DNA of 48,757 bases from the NCBI GenBank assembly GCA_021784205.1, contig JAJXTB010000007.1:1-48757 (forward strand), in the 5' to 3' direction. The stretch is from Actinomycetes bacterium (GTDB lineage: Bacteria; Actinomycetota; Acidimicrobiia; Acidimicrobiales; RAAP-2). The notes beneath the pieces were generated by a model. It was not told the DNA's origin and made no database searches. It saw nothing but the letters and a program-made list of their open reading frames with translations. The position numbers were made by a program, and so were the translations under genes. Below are positions 8,741-16,182 of this stretch, one piece after another (the first letter of the stretch is position 1; each line of letters opens with the position of its first letter).

Positions 8741-9334
8741 CTACTTCGCCTCGTCCTCTGTTGGTGTCTCGGGAGCGGGCGAAGTGGTCTTCTTCCACTG
8801 AGCTCGATCGATCTTGTTATCGAGGCTATTGGTCATGTCTAAGACCGCCTCGAACCATTCCCCTTTGCGAGACGAGGGGCAGCGGAATCGAGCTAGGACT
8901 TCGTCGCCACTCTTGAGGCCAAATCCGGGCGAGTCGGTTGTGTTGATCACGGTGGTCACGCGCGCGAGCTGCCAGTTCTGCTCTTGTGGGTCGGGCCCAT
9001 TAGGACGAAAACGCACGCGCTTGGTGGTGAGTAGGACATGACCCTTGATGTCCTCGAAGATCGCAAGGCCAATCATTCGGGCGCGCTCATCATCATTGAG
9101 TCGAAACCCAACCCGCGCCATGATCTTCTCAACGCGCTTCGCAGCCGGGTCGGGCTGAACAGTTCCACATCGTGAGCAAGTGGACGCGAAGGACCCGCCA
9201 GCGAACTTGATCCGGCGCTTACACGCTACGCAGCGATCCCTTCCTTGAATGACGCCAGCTGTCTTGGTCACTGAGTTCACGATGATCGGAATGAGGATGA
9301 AGAGCATTACGACTACGGCGATGACTGTTCCCAT
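8741..9334 (-). CDS. Membrane-anchored zinc-ribbon protein with PH-like domain, function unknown
   Basis: A 197-residue protein. Residues 1-25 form one hydrophobic segment (VIAVVVMLFILIPIIV). Two CxxC pairs follow (CVAC about 35-38, CSRC about 53-56), forming a probable zinc ribbon. From about residue 70 the pattern LLTTKRVRF...W.L..V..V resembles bacterial PH/GRAM-like domains, and the C-terminal tail is charged. The domain would lie in the cytoplasm facing the membrane. It is the only long minus-strand gene inside the transposon. A role in sensing or exclusion is possible, but there is no direct evidence. Confidence 0.72.
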   Translation of the reverse strand: MGTVIAVVVMLFILIPIIVNSVTKTAGVIQGRDRCVACKRRIKFAGGSFASTCSRCGTVQPDPAAKRVEKIMARVGFRLNDDERARMIGLAIFEDIKGHVLLTTKRVRFRPNGPDPQEQNWQLARVTTVINTTDSPGFGLKSGDEVLARFRCPSSRKGEWFEAVLDMTNSLDNKIDRAQWKKTTSPAPETPTEDEAK

Positions 9335-9434
9335 GTGTCATCACGGTTCGCCCAGTGGAAAGTTGTGCCGGAAACCGGCGTGGCCGATGGGTCTAACCGC
9401 TCTGCCCATCCACGCTCAGGCGAGGTTCCAGTCG

Positions 9435-9440
9435 TACGCT
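9435..9440 (+). promoter_or_regulatory. -10 box of a leaderless promoter for the 80-residue protein
   Basis: TACGCT ends seven bases before the GTG start, the same geometry as at 9997, 11654 and 48088. Confidence 0.45.
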
Positions 9441-9447
9441 TCGTTAC

Positions 9448-9690
9448 GTGACGGACCTCTACGAGCACGCCATCACCTTTGTCCGTGTAAACGACGGCCA
9501 CGACATCGTCACACGCATCCCCGGCTACTGGCCACTGCCCGTAGGGGCGACGATCGAGCTGGGAACCACGAGCGGGAACCGAGACTTCGGAGTGCTCTCG
9601 GTACGGATGAGGGTCAATGGTGAGGCGGAGCTCCCGCGTATCGACCTCTACCTGGACTGCGTGGAGATCCCGCTGGGTCTGGGTCTCTAA
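9448..9690 (+). CDS. Small hypothetical protein, cargo of the transposon
   Basis: An 80-residue protein starting at GTG 9448, seven bases after a TACGCT box (9435-9440), which fits a leaderless start. It is rich in beta-type residues, with no membrane segment and no cysteine motif except one Cys near the end. The sequence was not recognised. The coding frame fits the local GC-at-third-position pattern reasonably but the length makes the call moderate. Confidence 0.5.
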   Translation: MTDLYEHAITFVRVNDGHDIVTRIPGYWPLPVGATIELGTTSGNRDFGVLSVRMRVNGEAELPRIDLYLDCVEIPLGLGL

Positions 9691-9799
9691 CCCCGCACTG
9701 GCTCTATCGCAATCTCGGTCGCCACATCGAGCATCCCTCGGCAACGATCCCAGCTCTGTCAAGATCTACGCAGAAGAAGTGGCGGTGACCCGGCCGAAC

Positions 9800-9833
9800 A
9801 AACCCGGGTCCGCACGGTGTCGGACCCGGGTTT
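9800..9833. terminator. Strong hairpin near the right transposon end
   Basis: A perfect 13-bp stem (9800-9812 with 9821-9833) closes an 8-base loop. The stem is very GC-rich with an A/T foot, so it resembles a bidirectional terminator. It would block transcription leaving or entering the element. Confidence 0.7.
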
Positions 9834-9859
9834 GACGCGAGAGGTCAGTGCCCCCTTTT

Positions 9860-9894
9860 TGCGCACCAGGTGTCCGGTCTAAAAGCCGAACTGG
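9860..9894 (-). repeat. Right terminal inverted repeat of the transposon
   Basis: 9872-9894 is the exact reverse complement of 131-153. The inner TGGTGCGCA motif is present at 9860-9868 on the minus strand. Confidence 0.9.
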
Positions 9895-9903
9895 CTCCAC
9901 AAC
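9895..9903 (+). repeat. Target-site duplication, right copy
   Basis: CTCCACAAC matches 122-130 exactly. The chromosomal flank of the tmRNA gene resumes after it. Confidence 0.85.
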
Positions 9904-9964
9904 CGCTTTGATCAGGTATTCTCTATAGTTGGGTCTGACTCAGCCGAATTGATCTGGATGAGTG

Positions 9965-9989
9965 CTTTACGAATCGTGTAAAGTACATT
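9965..9989 (+). promoter_or_regulatory. Operator-like inverted repeat and -10 box of the MNT/HEPN operon
   Basis: CTTTAC (9965-9970) and GTAAAG (9978-9983) form an inverted repeat with a 7-base spacer. It directly precedes TACATT (9984-9989), whose end is seven bases before the ATG at 9997. The HTH domain of the first gene product could bind here and repress its own operon. Confidence 0.55.
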
Positions 9990-9996
9990 ACAGGTT

Positions 9997-10605
9997 ATGA
10001 AAACTACTGCCCCTCCTCTGCTCCCCTTGCTCCGGTCTCGACTCCAAGGTGATCTCCTCTCACTGCTGTATCTGCACCCGGACAAGGAGTACTCCCTATC
10101 CGAGCTGGCGAGACTCCTTGGTACGAGTGCTCGGATGATTCACTACGAGTCCGAAAGGCTCACTGACTCAGGGTTCGTGGCAAATCGGCGAGTGGGAAAC
10201 GTTCGGCTTCTGCGAGCCATTTCCGAATCACCAGTTGCACGAGCCCTCCAAGAACTTCTGATGGTGACGTTCGGACCGCTGCCCGTACTCACCGAGCTCC
10301 TAGATCACGTCTCCGGGATAAGCGAGGCGTTCATTTATGGATCGTGGGCCGCACGGTACAGCGGCGAAGGCGGCCACGTTCCGGACGACGTCGACGTTCT
10401 CGTCGTGGGAGACGCAAGTCGTGAAGTCCTCGATGATGTCGCCGCACAGGCGGAGAGTCGACTTCGACGCCCCGTGAACATCCGAAGAATCGATCGCGAA
10501 ACCTGGGACACACCGCCCAAGGACAATGCGTTCCTCTCATCCTTAAAGAGCCGTCCACTGGTATCTCTGCACAAGGGAGGTCAGCGCGATGTCGCCGTGG
10601 GATAA
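9997..10605 (+). CDS. Winged-helix/nucleotidyltransferase fusion, antitoxin-like (MNT)
   Basis: A 202-residue protein. Residues about 15-75 form an ArsR-like winged helix (SLSELARLLGTSARMIHYESERLTDSGFV). Residues about 110-180 form a minimal nucleotidyltransferase domain with G115-S116-W and a D131-V-D133 metal pair. In known MNT/HEPN systems the nucleotidyltransferase inactivates the HEPN toxin, in studied cases by AMP transfer. Here the fused DNA-binding domain suggests it also regulates the operon. No ribosome site is visible and a TACATT box lies seven bases upstream, so the transcript is probably leaderless. It overlaps the HEPN gene by 17 bases. Confidence 0.78.
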   Translation: MKTTAPPLLPLLRSRLQGDLLSLLYLHPDKEYSLSELARLLGTSARMIHYESERLTDSGFVANRRVGNVRLLRAISESPVARALQELLMVTFGPLPVLTELLDHVSGISEAFIYGSWAARYSGEGGHVPDDVDVLVVGDASREVLDDVAAQAESRLRRPVNIRRIDRETWDTPPKDNAFLSSLKSRPLVSLHKGGQRDVAVG

Positions 10606-11053
10606 GGGACGTGCTGAGGTCGAGCGATTGATTCAAGAAGGGAAACTCCAACGAATACCCGCAACTACATACGACGGACAGACCTTGCGTATCCCGCGGA
10701 ATCACCTGAATTCGGCGGAGAAGACTATTGAACACGACTTAGAGGGTGCATACACGCTCGTGTATGACGCAATGCGAAAGGCTCTTGTCGCCCTCTTGGC
10801 CGTGCAAGGTCTTCGTGCGACATCGAAAGGTGGGCACATTGTTATTCACGACTGTCTCAAGGCACAATTATCGCCTCAAGCTGACAACCTTCTCAGAGCG
10901 TACGACCGCATGCGACGGTCACGGAACAATGTTGAATACCCTCCGGTGGGGGCCGAGGAGATCACCGCTGAAGAGGTTCGTGACGACATTAAGACAGTGC
11001 GAGAAGCGCTGCCGACCATTGAACGGCTACTCGAGGTGCTTCCCGTCTTCTAA
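10589..11053 (+). CDS. HEPN-domain protein, probable toxin of the MNT/HEPN pair
   Basis: A 154-residue, mostly helical protein. The segment RMRRSRNNVEY (107-117) sits where HEPN ribonucleases carry R-x4-6-H; here R112 is followed by Y117 instead of His. Some HEPN proteins lack the His and may be inactive as ribonucleases or bind nucleotides. A ribosome site AGGGAGG (10574-10580) precedes the ATG. The overlap with the upstream nucleotidyltransferase gene supports a two-component toxin-antitoxin or stress-defence module. Confidence 0.7.
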   Translation: MSPWDKGRAEVERLIQEGKLQRIPATTYDGQTLRIPRNHLNSAEKTIEHDLEGAYTLVYDAMRKALVALLAVQGLRATSKGGHIVIHDCLKAQLSPQADNLLRAYDRMRRSRNNVEYPPVGAEEITAEEVRDDIKTVREALPTIERLLEVLPVF

Positions 11054-11352
11054 AAACGACGATAACGTCCCATTCGGAACCGTTTGACCGCAAGCGCCCC
11101 GGCAGAAGCGTCCGACATTCGAGCCAACGCCTTCTCCACCGCCCACCGCCGACGTAGGTCGTCGTCCGGATTCAGGCGGGCTACGAGGTCCCCCAACCGG
11201 AACTCTCCGCGCTCATTGATCAGCTCGGGCAACACCGCCAGGATCTCGTCGCGCACCGTCCAGCGCTGCGGACCAGGGCGAACACCGATCTGGAACGCTT
11301 CGAGACGAACCAGCCACGGTTTCGCCTGGGGTGACTGCACCTCCACGAACAA
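11050..11352 (-). CDS. Short winged-helix-like hypothetical protein, possibly a gene remnant
   Basis: About 100 residues with the sequence TVRDEILAVLPELINERGEFRLGDLVARL, which looks like a winged helix. There is no ATG; the frame opens after a TAG and offers TTG (11352) or GTG starts without a clear ribosome site. Its stop overlaps the HEPN gene stop in convergent orientation. It may be the 3' part of a decayed larger gene or a real small gene. No function is assigned. Confidence 0.4.
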   Translation of the reverse strand: MFVEVQSPQAKPWLVRLEAFQIGVRPGPQRWTVRDEILAVLPELINERGEFRLGDLVARLNPDDDLRRRWAVEKALARMSDASAGALAVKRFRMGRYRRF

Positions 11353-11629
11353 GCCAGCGTTGAAGCACTATGCGCAGTGCACGAAACCGGGTGGCGGGGT
11401 AGTTACAAACTCGGTCCGCGCGACGGACTCGAGTCACTTCACTGCATGACCTTCGGGTTTGACGCCAGAAGTTAACGGCCGTCGCTCTGCCAATTTGACG
11501 ACGCTCGACGGTGCCACGCGTCTACTCCGGAGTCGATCCACCACCGATTCGAATTGCCACCTACTTACGGGTGCGTCGTGTCGCGCGCGCAACCTACCGT
11601 CGATCGAGCCATCACATATACGCAGGCAA
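11353..11629. other. Intergenic region, no gene seen
   Basis: About 280 bases before the MarR promoter. No tRNA, repeat or strong hairpin was recognised; it may contain decayed accessory DNA. Confidence 0.4.
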
Positions 11630-11646
11630 CCTTATAAGGCTAGACT
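11630..11646 (+). promoter_or_regulatory. Palindromic operator and -10 box of the marR-MFS operon
   Basis: The perfect 10-bp palindrome CCTTATAAGG (11630-11639) lies immediately before TAGACT (11641-11646), whose end is seven bases from the ATG. Such a position fits autorepression by the MarR protein encoded downstream. Confidence 0.55.
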
Positions 11647-11653
11647 GATTATT

Positions 11654-12097
11654 ATGGTTGAGTCGGTCGACGTTGCGGCAGTGGCTGGCGAACTACGCAT
11701 CGGCGTGGGGCTACTCATCCGACAGTTGCGCAAGTTACAGCTCGACGATGATCTCGCCACACCGGAGCTGGCCGCCCTCGCGCACTTGGATCGAGGAGGT
11801 TCGATGTCCGCAGCCGAGCTCGCTCGGTTGGAACGAATAAGCCCCCAATCAATGGGCGCGACTCTCGCCAAGCTCGAAGCCCGAGGACTCGTCGAGCGAA
11901 CGGCGGACGAGCACGATCGCCGACGAATCATCCTGTCGATCACAGCCGCTGGACGTTCGATCTTCGTCGCTCGTCGTAGCGCTCGCGACGTGATCATCGA
12001 AAGGGCGCTCGCGAGTGAGTTGAACGAGCACGAGTTGCGTCAGTTGCAAGCAGCCGTCCCGTACCTCGAGCGCTTGGCTCGTCGGCTCGGCGCGTGA
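11654..12097 (+). CDS. MarR-family transcriptional regulator
   Basis: A 147-residue winged-helix regulator. The recognition helix lies near SAAELARLERISPQSMGATLAKLEARGLVER, and the wing is DEHDRRRIILSITAAG, the classic MarR signature. The ATG at 11654 was chosen because the MarR homology begins after it and a TAGACT box lies seven bases upstream; the frame is open further upstream but that part is unlike the family. The stop overlaps the downstream exporter start by 4 bases. It probably represses its own operon until a phenolic or drug-like ligand binds. Confidence 0.88.
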   Translation: MVESVDVAAVAGELRIGVGLLIRQLRKLQLDDDLATPELAALAHLDRGGSMSAAELARLERISPQSMGATLAKLEARGLVERTADEHDRRRIILSITAAGRSIFVARRSARDVIIERALASELNEHELRQLQAAVPYLERLARRLGA

Positions 12098-13824
12098 TCG
12101 GCGACGTCGCCGAGGTGGAGAGCCCCACGGCGGCCATCGAGGAGAACTCGCGCTATCGGTGGGTCGCGCTCTCGAACACCACGATGGCCGTCTTCATGTC
12201 GGCGCTCGATGGCTCGATCGTCCTGATCTCACTACCCGCGATCTTCCGCGGCATTCACCTCAATCCTCTCGCCGCCGGCAACGTCTCGTATCTGCTGTGG
12301 ATGATCATGGGCTATCGCTTGGTACAAGCGGCCTTGGTCGTCACGGTCGGCCGCCTCGGCGACCTGTACGGACGGGTCCGGATCTACAACGCCGGGTTCG
12401 TCGTCTTCACGGTCGCCTCGATCCTGCTCTCCTTCGATCCATTCCTCGGCGGCCACGGCGCGCAGTGGCTCATCGGCTGGCGCTTCCTCCAAGCCATCGG
12501 CGGTTCAATGCTCGCGGCCAATTCCGCGGCCATCCTCACCGACGCCTTCCCCGCCGACCAGCGAGGCTTCGCCCTGGGCGTGAACCAGATCGCCGCCCTC
12601 GGCGGTCAGTTCATCGGGCTGATCGGCGGCGGCCTGCTGGCGGCCATCGACTGGCGGCTCGTGTTCTGGGTGAACGTGCCCGTCGGGGTGTTCGGCACCG
12701 TTTGGGCCTATCGCAAACTGCGCGACAACGGCCAGCGCAGCGTTGGTCGCATCGACTGGTGGGGCAACCTCACCTTCGCGGTGGGCCTCGGCATGATCCT
12801 CATCGGCGTCACCAACGGCGTACAGCCCTACGACGGACAGACCATGGGCTGGGCCAATCCGTCGGTTTGGGGTCTGATCCTCGGCGGCCTTGCCCTGCTC
12901 GTCATCTTCTGGTTCATCGAGGGAGCGACGGCGAGTCCCATGTTCCAACGGCGGCTCTTTCGGATTCGCGTCTTCACCGCCGCCAACGTGGCGGGTCTAC
13001 TCTCGAGCCTCGCTCAGGGCGGTCTCCAGCTCGTGCTCATCATCTGGCTCCAGGGGATCTGGCTGCCCGAGCACGGGCACTCGTTCAGTTCGACGCCGCT
13101 CTGGGCCGGGATCTTCCTCCTGCCACTGACCAGCGGCTTTCTCGTTGCCGGACCGCTAGCCGGGCACCTCTCTGATCGATACGGCGCCCGGCCCTTTGCC
13201 ACCAGCGGCATGCTCGTGACCGCACTCGGCCTGTGCGGACTGCTCGTGCTACCGCTCAATTTCCACTACGCCGTTTTTGCCCTTCTGATCTTCCTGCTCG
13301 GCGTTGGCGTTGGCATGTTCAGCGCACCCAACTCGTCCTCGATCATGGGCAGCGTGCGCCCCGAGGACCGCGGCGTCGCCTCAGGTATGCGCGCCACCTT
13401 TCAGAATTCGGGCACGGCGCTGTCCATCGGCGTCTTCTTCTCACTGATGATCACGGGGCTCGCGCGACACCTCCCGTCCACACTGCGCGGCGGGCTCGAA
13501 CACCACGGCGTTCCCCACGCCATCGCCGTTCACGTGAGCACCCTGCCACCCGTCTCCTCGCTCTTCGCCTCGGTGCTGGGCCTCAATCCGCTCAGGTTGC
13601 TGCTCGCGCCGAGCGGCGTCCTCTCCAAGCTGCCCCCGGCCCAGGCGCGTCGACTCGTCGGGCCGCGCTTCTTTCCACAGCTCATTGCCGGACCCTTCCA
13701 CGACGGACTCGTCATTGTCTTCGCGGTCGCGGTCGCGCTGTCGCTCGCGGCGGCGCTCGCGTCGCTGCTACGTGGCCCGCGGTTCCCCTCAACGGCGAAC
13801 CGCGATGCGACACCGGTAGCCTGA
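12094..13824 (+). CDS. MFS drug exporter, DHA2 (14-TM) family
   Basis: A 576-residue membrane protein with about 14 hydrophobic segments. Motif A is seen as GRLGDLYGRVRIYN after the second segment, and the motif C region holds GGGLLAAIDWRLVFWVNVPVG, typical of EmrB/QacA-type proton antiporters. The long C-terminal loop before the final helix (about 480-540) is Pro/Leu-rich. The GTG start overlaps the MarR stop (GTGA), so export and repression are coupled in one operon. The substrate cannot be inferred. Confidence 0.88.
   Translation: MIGDVAEVESPTAAIEENSRYRWVALSNTTMAVFMSALDGSIVLISLPAIFRGIHLNPLAAGNVSYLLWMIMGYRLVQAALVVTVGRLGDLYGRVRIYNAGFVVFTVASILLSFDPFLGGHGAQWLIGWRFLQAIGGSMLAANSAAILTDAFPADQRGFALGVNQIAALGGQFIGLIGGGLLAAIDWRLVFWVNVPVGVFGTVWAYRKLRDNGQRSVGRIDWWGNLTFAVGLGMILIGVTNGVQPYDGQTMGWANPSVWGLILGGLALLVIFWFIEGATASPMFQRRLFRIRVFTAANVAGLLSSLAQGGLQLVLIIWLQGIWLPEHGHSFSSTPLWAGIFLLPLTSGFLVAGPLAGHLSDRYGARPFATSGMLVTALGLCGLLVLPLNFHYAVFALLIFLLGVGVGMFSAPNSSSIMGSVRPEDRGVASGMRATFQNSGTALSIGVFFSLMITGLARHLPSTLRGGLEHHGVPHAIAVHVSTLPPVSSLFASVLGLNPLRLLLAPSGVLSKLPPAQARRLVGPRFFPQLIAGPFHDGLVIVFAVAVALSLAAALASLLRGPRFPSTANRDATPVA
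13817..13822 (+). promoter_or_regulatory. -10 box before the HAD hydrolase gene
   Basis: TAGCCT ends eight bases before the GTG start at 13831 and overlaps the end of the exporter gene, suggesting a separate leaderless transcript. Confidence 0.35.
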
Positions 13825-13830
13825 GTTCTC

Positions 13831-14511
13831 GTGACCGCCGCCGAACGACTGGAACTGCTTCGCCCGTCGGTACTGCTGTTCGACTTGGACGGCACTTTGG
13901 TCGACTCGGCCGACGGGATCCTGTGGTCCTTTGAAGCGACGCTGCACGACCTCGACCGCGAGGTCGACCGATCGCTGCTTCGTACCTTCATCGGCCCGCC
14001 GCTCGACTACTCATTCGGCCAGCTGGGATTCAGGGGCGACCAACTGGACGACGCGCTGCGTCGGTACCGGGTGCACTACCAGAACGAGGGCGTCCACCGT
14101 TGCGAGCTCTACAGCGGCGTCAGTGATCTCTTGGCGTCCCTCGCGGCCGAGCGGGTTCCGCTCGTCGTGGCAACTGCGAAGCGCGTTGACTTCGCCAACG
14201 AGATCCTGTCGGCTCTCTCGATCGCGACCTTCTTCTCGGTGGTCGCTGGCGCATCGCTCGATGGGCTGCTCACGTCCAAAGACGTCATCGTGGGCGAGGC
14301 CATCGCGCGAACCGATGCGCCGCTCGACCATGGCTGGATGGTGGGCGACCGCCGCTTCGACGTCGTCGCGGCCCAGCAACACGGCCTCTTGGGCGTCGGC
14401 GCGACGTGGGGATACGCCAGCCCCGATGAACTGGAACGTGCGGGAGCGGCGCTGCTGATCGAGAGCCCACGCCAGCTGGGCGAACTCGTACTCGGACTCT
14501 CCCCCGTTTAG
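13831..14511 (+). CDS. HAD-superfamily phosphatase, phosphoglycolate phosphatase-like
   Basis: A 226-residue protein. Motif I is DLDGTLVDS (residues 18-26, nucleophile D18), motif II is seen in VVATAKR, and motif III/IV in GWMVGDRRFDVVAAQQHG. The helical cap between motifs I and II is of the Gph/PgmB type. Such enzymes remove phosphate from small sugar phosphates or phosphoglycolate; the exact substrate is unclear. The GTG start follows a TAGCCT box by eight bases. Confidence 0.85.
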   Translation: MTAAERLELLRPSVLLFDLDGTLVDSADGILWSFEATLHDLDREVDRSLLRTFIGPPLDYSFGQLGFRGDQLDDALRRYRVHYQNEGVHRCELYSGVSDLLASLAAERVPLVVATAKRVDFANEILSALSIATFFSVVAGASLDGLLTSKDVIVGEAIARTDAPLDHGWMVGDRRFDVVAAQQHGLLGVGATWGYASPDELERAGAALLIESPRQLGELVLGLSPV

Positions 14512-14583
14512 CGCTGACCAATCCACCGTGACGCGAACGGCGAGCCCGCCCCACGGCACTCGGCGTCGTACGTTCAGGTTCGA

Positions 14584-15063
14584 TCAGTCCGCGTTCAGTG
14601 CTTGGGCGAAGGCCGCTGGATCGTCGACGGTGATGGCGAAGCGCCGACCCCCGGAAAGTTCCAGCCGCAGGGCGTCTCCGCCGCGCGTGACGACCGCCGC
14701 CCGACGAAGCACGGCGAGGCTGCCGCGATATCCCCAGCCGCCAGTGCGCAGCGGCGAGAGCGTCCCGGACTCCGCCCGCTCGATGTCGGCGGCGTCGAAC
14801 GATTGGCGAATCAGGCCACCGGGGCCGTAGACAACCTCGAAGCGCCGACCGTCTGGCGTTTGAACGACTCGCGCCACTATGCGCGACGCGAGCGTCGCCA
14901 CGACCGCGACGATGACCGCCGACAGCGCAGCTCTCGCTCGACTCACCGGGAAGTGACGGCGGCGGCACGGAGCGACCGCGGCCACCGCGCTGACCGCGAG
15001 CAGGATCGCGGTCAAACGACCCGACCGGAGCCGCTCCTCGATAACGATCGGTGAAGACTCCAT
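14584..15063 (-). CDS. Small membrane protein with PH-like domain
   Basis: A 159-residue protein with two hydrophobic segments (about 17-32 and 46-64) followed by a C-terminal beta-rich domain. The pattern W.GYRGSL...AAVVTRGGDALRLEL.GGRRFAITVDD...FAQAL resembles PH-like domains of actinobacterial membrane proteins (DUF3093-like). TAGGCT (minus strand, 15070-15075) lies six bases before the ATG. The function is unknown; a role in the cell envelope is an inference. Confidence 0.72.
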   Translation of the reverse strand: MESSPIVIEERLRSGRLTAILLAVSAVAAVAPCRRRHFPVSRARAALSAVIVAVVATLASRIVARVVQTPDGRRFEVVYGPGGLIRQSFDAADIERAESGTLSPLRTGGWGYRGSLAVLRRAAVVTRGGDALRLELSGGRRFAITVDDPAAFAQALNAD

Positions 15064-15069
15064 GTCCCG

Positions 15070-15075
15070 AGCCTA
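15070..15075 (-). promoter_or_regulatory. -10 box before the PH-like membrane protein gene
   Basis: TAGGCT on the minus strand ends six bases before the ATG at 15063, as expected for a leaderless transcript. Confidence 0.4.
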
Positions 15076-15083
15076 GACACTGC

Positions 15084-15830
15084 CTAGACCCCGTACGCCC
15101 TAATCACGGCCACGCGATCGTCGAGCACTGCGCCGCGCCAAGGGCCCCACACGAACGAATCCAATGCGGCGAGCCCGTCGACCAAGAGCCGACGGGCGAG
15201 CACGCCCTTGACGGCCTTCGCCGCGTGGCCGATCGCCCGGTTGCCGTCGGCCGTCTGGAATCGTACGGCGATGAGGCGCGTCGCGCCGGCCAGGCGCTCG
15301 AGGTCGAGCGCACGTCGGTGCTCGGCGGGCAACAGGTCAACGATGGGCGAATGCCCCGCCACCGCACGCACCGCGTCGGTCACCGGGTCGCGCCAAAAGG
15401 CGCCCAGTGGGCCGCAGCCGGCGACGGTCGCGTGGAAAGTGAGCCGGTAGTCGGCGATCGGATCCTCGCCCGCGGTCACGCCGTAGAGCGCCGACGGTAC
15501 GAGGATCCGCCGGCGCTGGCTCGGCGTCAACGTGGAGGGTTCGAGGTGGGTCCACACCACGCCGGTATATCGGCGCCACGTCGCCAGGAGCGCCGCGTCA
15601 CCGGCCACGAGTCGCTCAATGCTGTCACTCGCCCGTTCCAAGAGCGCACCTCGCACTCGAGTGAGGCGTTCGACGGCAGCACGGTCGCCGCTAAGCGCGG
15701 CGAGTGACGCAACGAGCGACTCGCGCTGGTCCGCAAGTAGGCCGCTAAGCGCACTCGTGCGGCCCCGCGCGGCTCCACCAAGCGCCTTGCTCTCGGACGG
15801 CGGTAGCAGGATGAACGGGAGCCGAGACAC
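15084..15830 (-). CDS. yaaA: YaaA family peroxide-stress protein
   Basis: A 248-residue protein starting with FILLPPSESK, the hallmark of YaaA (DUF328). Further family features are RxLVxxLxxLSGD-like helices and FWRDPVTDAV near 140, where E. coli YaaA has its conserved FW motif. E. coli YaaA limits free iron and DNA damage during peroxide stress and has a DNA-binding fold. TACCGT (minus strand, 15839-15844) precedes the GTG start by eight bases. Confidence 0.85.
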   Translation of the reverse strand: MSRLPFILLPPSESKALGGAARGRTSALSGLLADQRESLVASLAALSGDRAAVERLTRVRGALLERASDSIERLVAGDAALLATWRRYTGVVWTHLEPSTLTPSQRRRILVPSALYGVTAGEDPIADYRLTFHATVAGCGPLGAFWRDPVTDAVRAVAGHSPIVDLLPAEHRRALDLERLAGATRLIAVRFQTADGNRAIGHAAKAVKGVLARRLLVDGLAALDSFVWGPWRGAVLDDRVAVIRAYGV

Positions 15831-15838
15831 GGCCCCTT

Positions 15839-15844
15839 ACGGTA
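15839..15844 (-). promoter_or_regulatory. -10 box before yaaA
   Basis: TACCGT on the minus strand ends eight bases before the GTG start at 15830. Confidence 0.4.
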
Positions 15845-15850
15845 CCCGCT

Positions 15851-16129
15851 CTAGGCGGCGTTCATTGCCTCGGGCGTGAGTCCCATTGTGCGAACGAAGT
15901 TGCGAACCTTGACCACCTGGTCCTCGGTGAGGTCCCGGGTCCGAGTCGATCCGAACGAGATTGTCTCGCCGTCCACCGTCACCGCCCAGTTCCCCCGATG
16001 CGTCTCGTGCACGACCCCGAAGCGGGCGAGCAACGAACAGACGTCATGCCACTGAATGTTGTGATTCAACGGGTGTGTGAACAACTTCTGCAGTGTCACA
16101 CGGTGGTGGTGGTCCAACTTGCTCAGCAT
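15851..16129 (-). CDS. HicA-like small protein, function unknown
   Basis: A 92-residue protein. The layout FTHPLNHNIQWHDVCSLL...GNWAVTVDGETISFG resembles the small HicA/dsRBD-like fold (helix, then beta strands), and the C-terminal half is helical (DLTEDQVVKVRNFVRTMG). AAGGGGGTC precedes the ATG and acts as the ribosome site. No HicB partner is adjacent, so a toxin function is doubtful; it may be a solitary nucleic-acid-binding protein. Confidence 0.65.
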   Translation of the reverse strand: MLSKLDHHHRVTLQKLFTHPLNHNIQWHDVCSLLARFGVVHETHRGNWAVTVDGETISFGSTRTRDLTEDQVVKVRNFVRTMGLTPEAMNAA

Positions 16130-16182
16130 TACTGACCCCCTTCGACGTCCGATGGCCGGACTTCAAATTCATGGTCGCGCAC

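Larger units (their letters stand above)
131..9894. mobile_element. 9.76-kb DDE transposon carrying a type III restriction-modification system
   Basis: The element is bounded by perfect 23-bp inverted repeats and by a 9-bp duplication, CTCCACAAC, at 122-130 and 9895-9903. Removing the element and one copy of the duplication restores a continuous tmRNA 3' end running into the flank CGCTTTGATC. Inside are a transposase, a DEDDh exonuclease, Mod, Res, a membrane zinc-ribbon protein and a small protein. The perfect ends and intact reading frames suggest a recent, possibly active insertion. A 9-bp duplication is typical of some DDE families such as MULE-like and IS256-like elements; the exact family is not identified here. 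Confidence 0.88.

Noticed and set aside
9341..9420. A possible tRNA in the gap before the 80-residue protein
   Set aside because: No T-arm, anticodon stem or acceptor pairing could be drawn.
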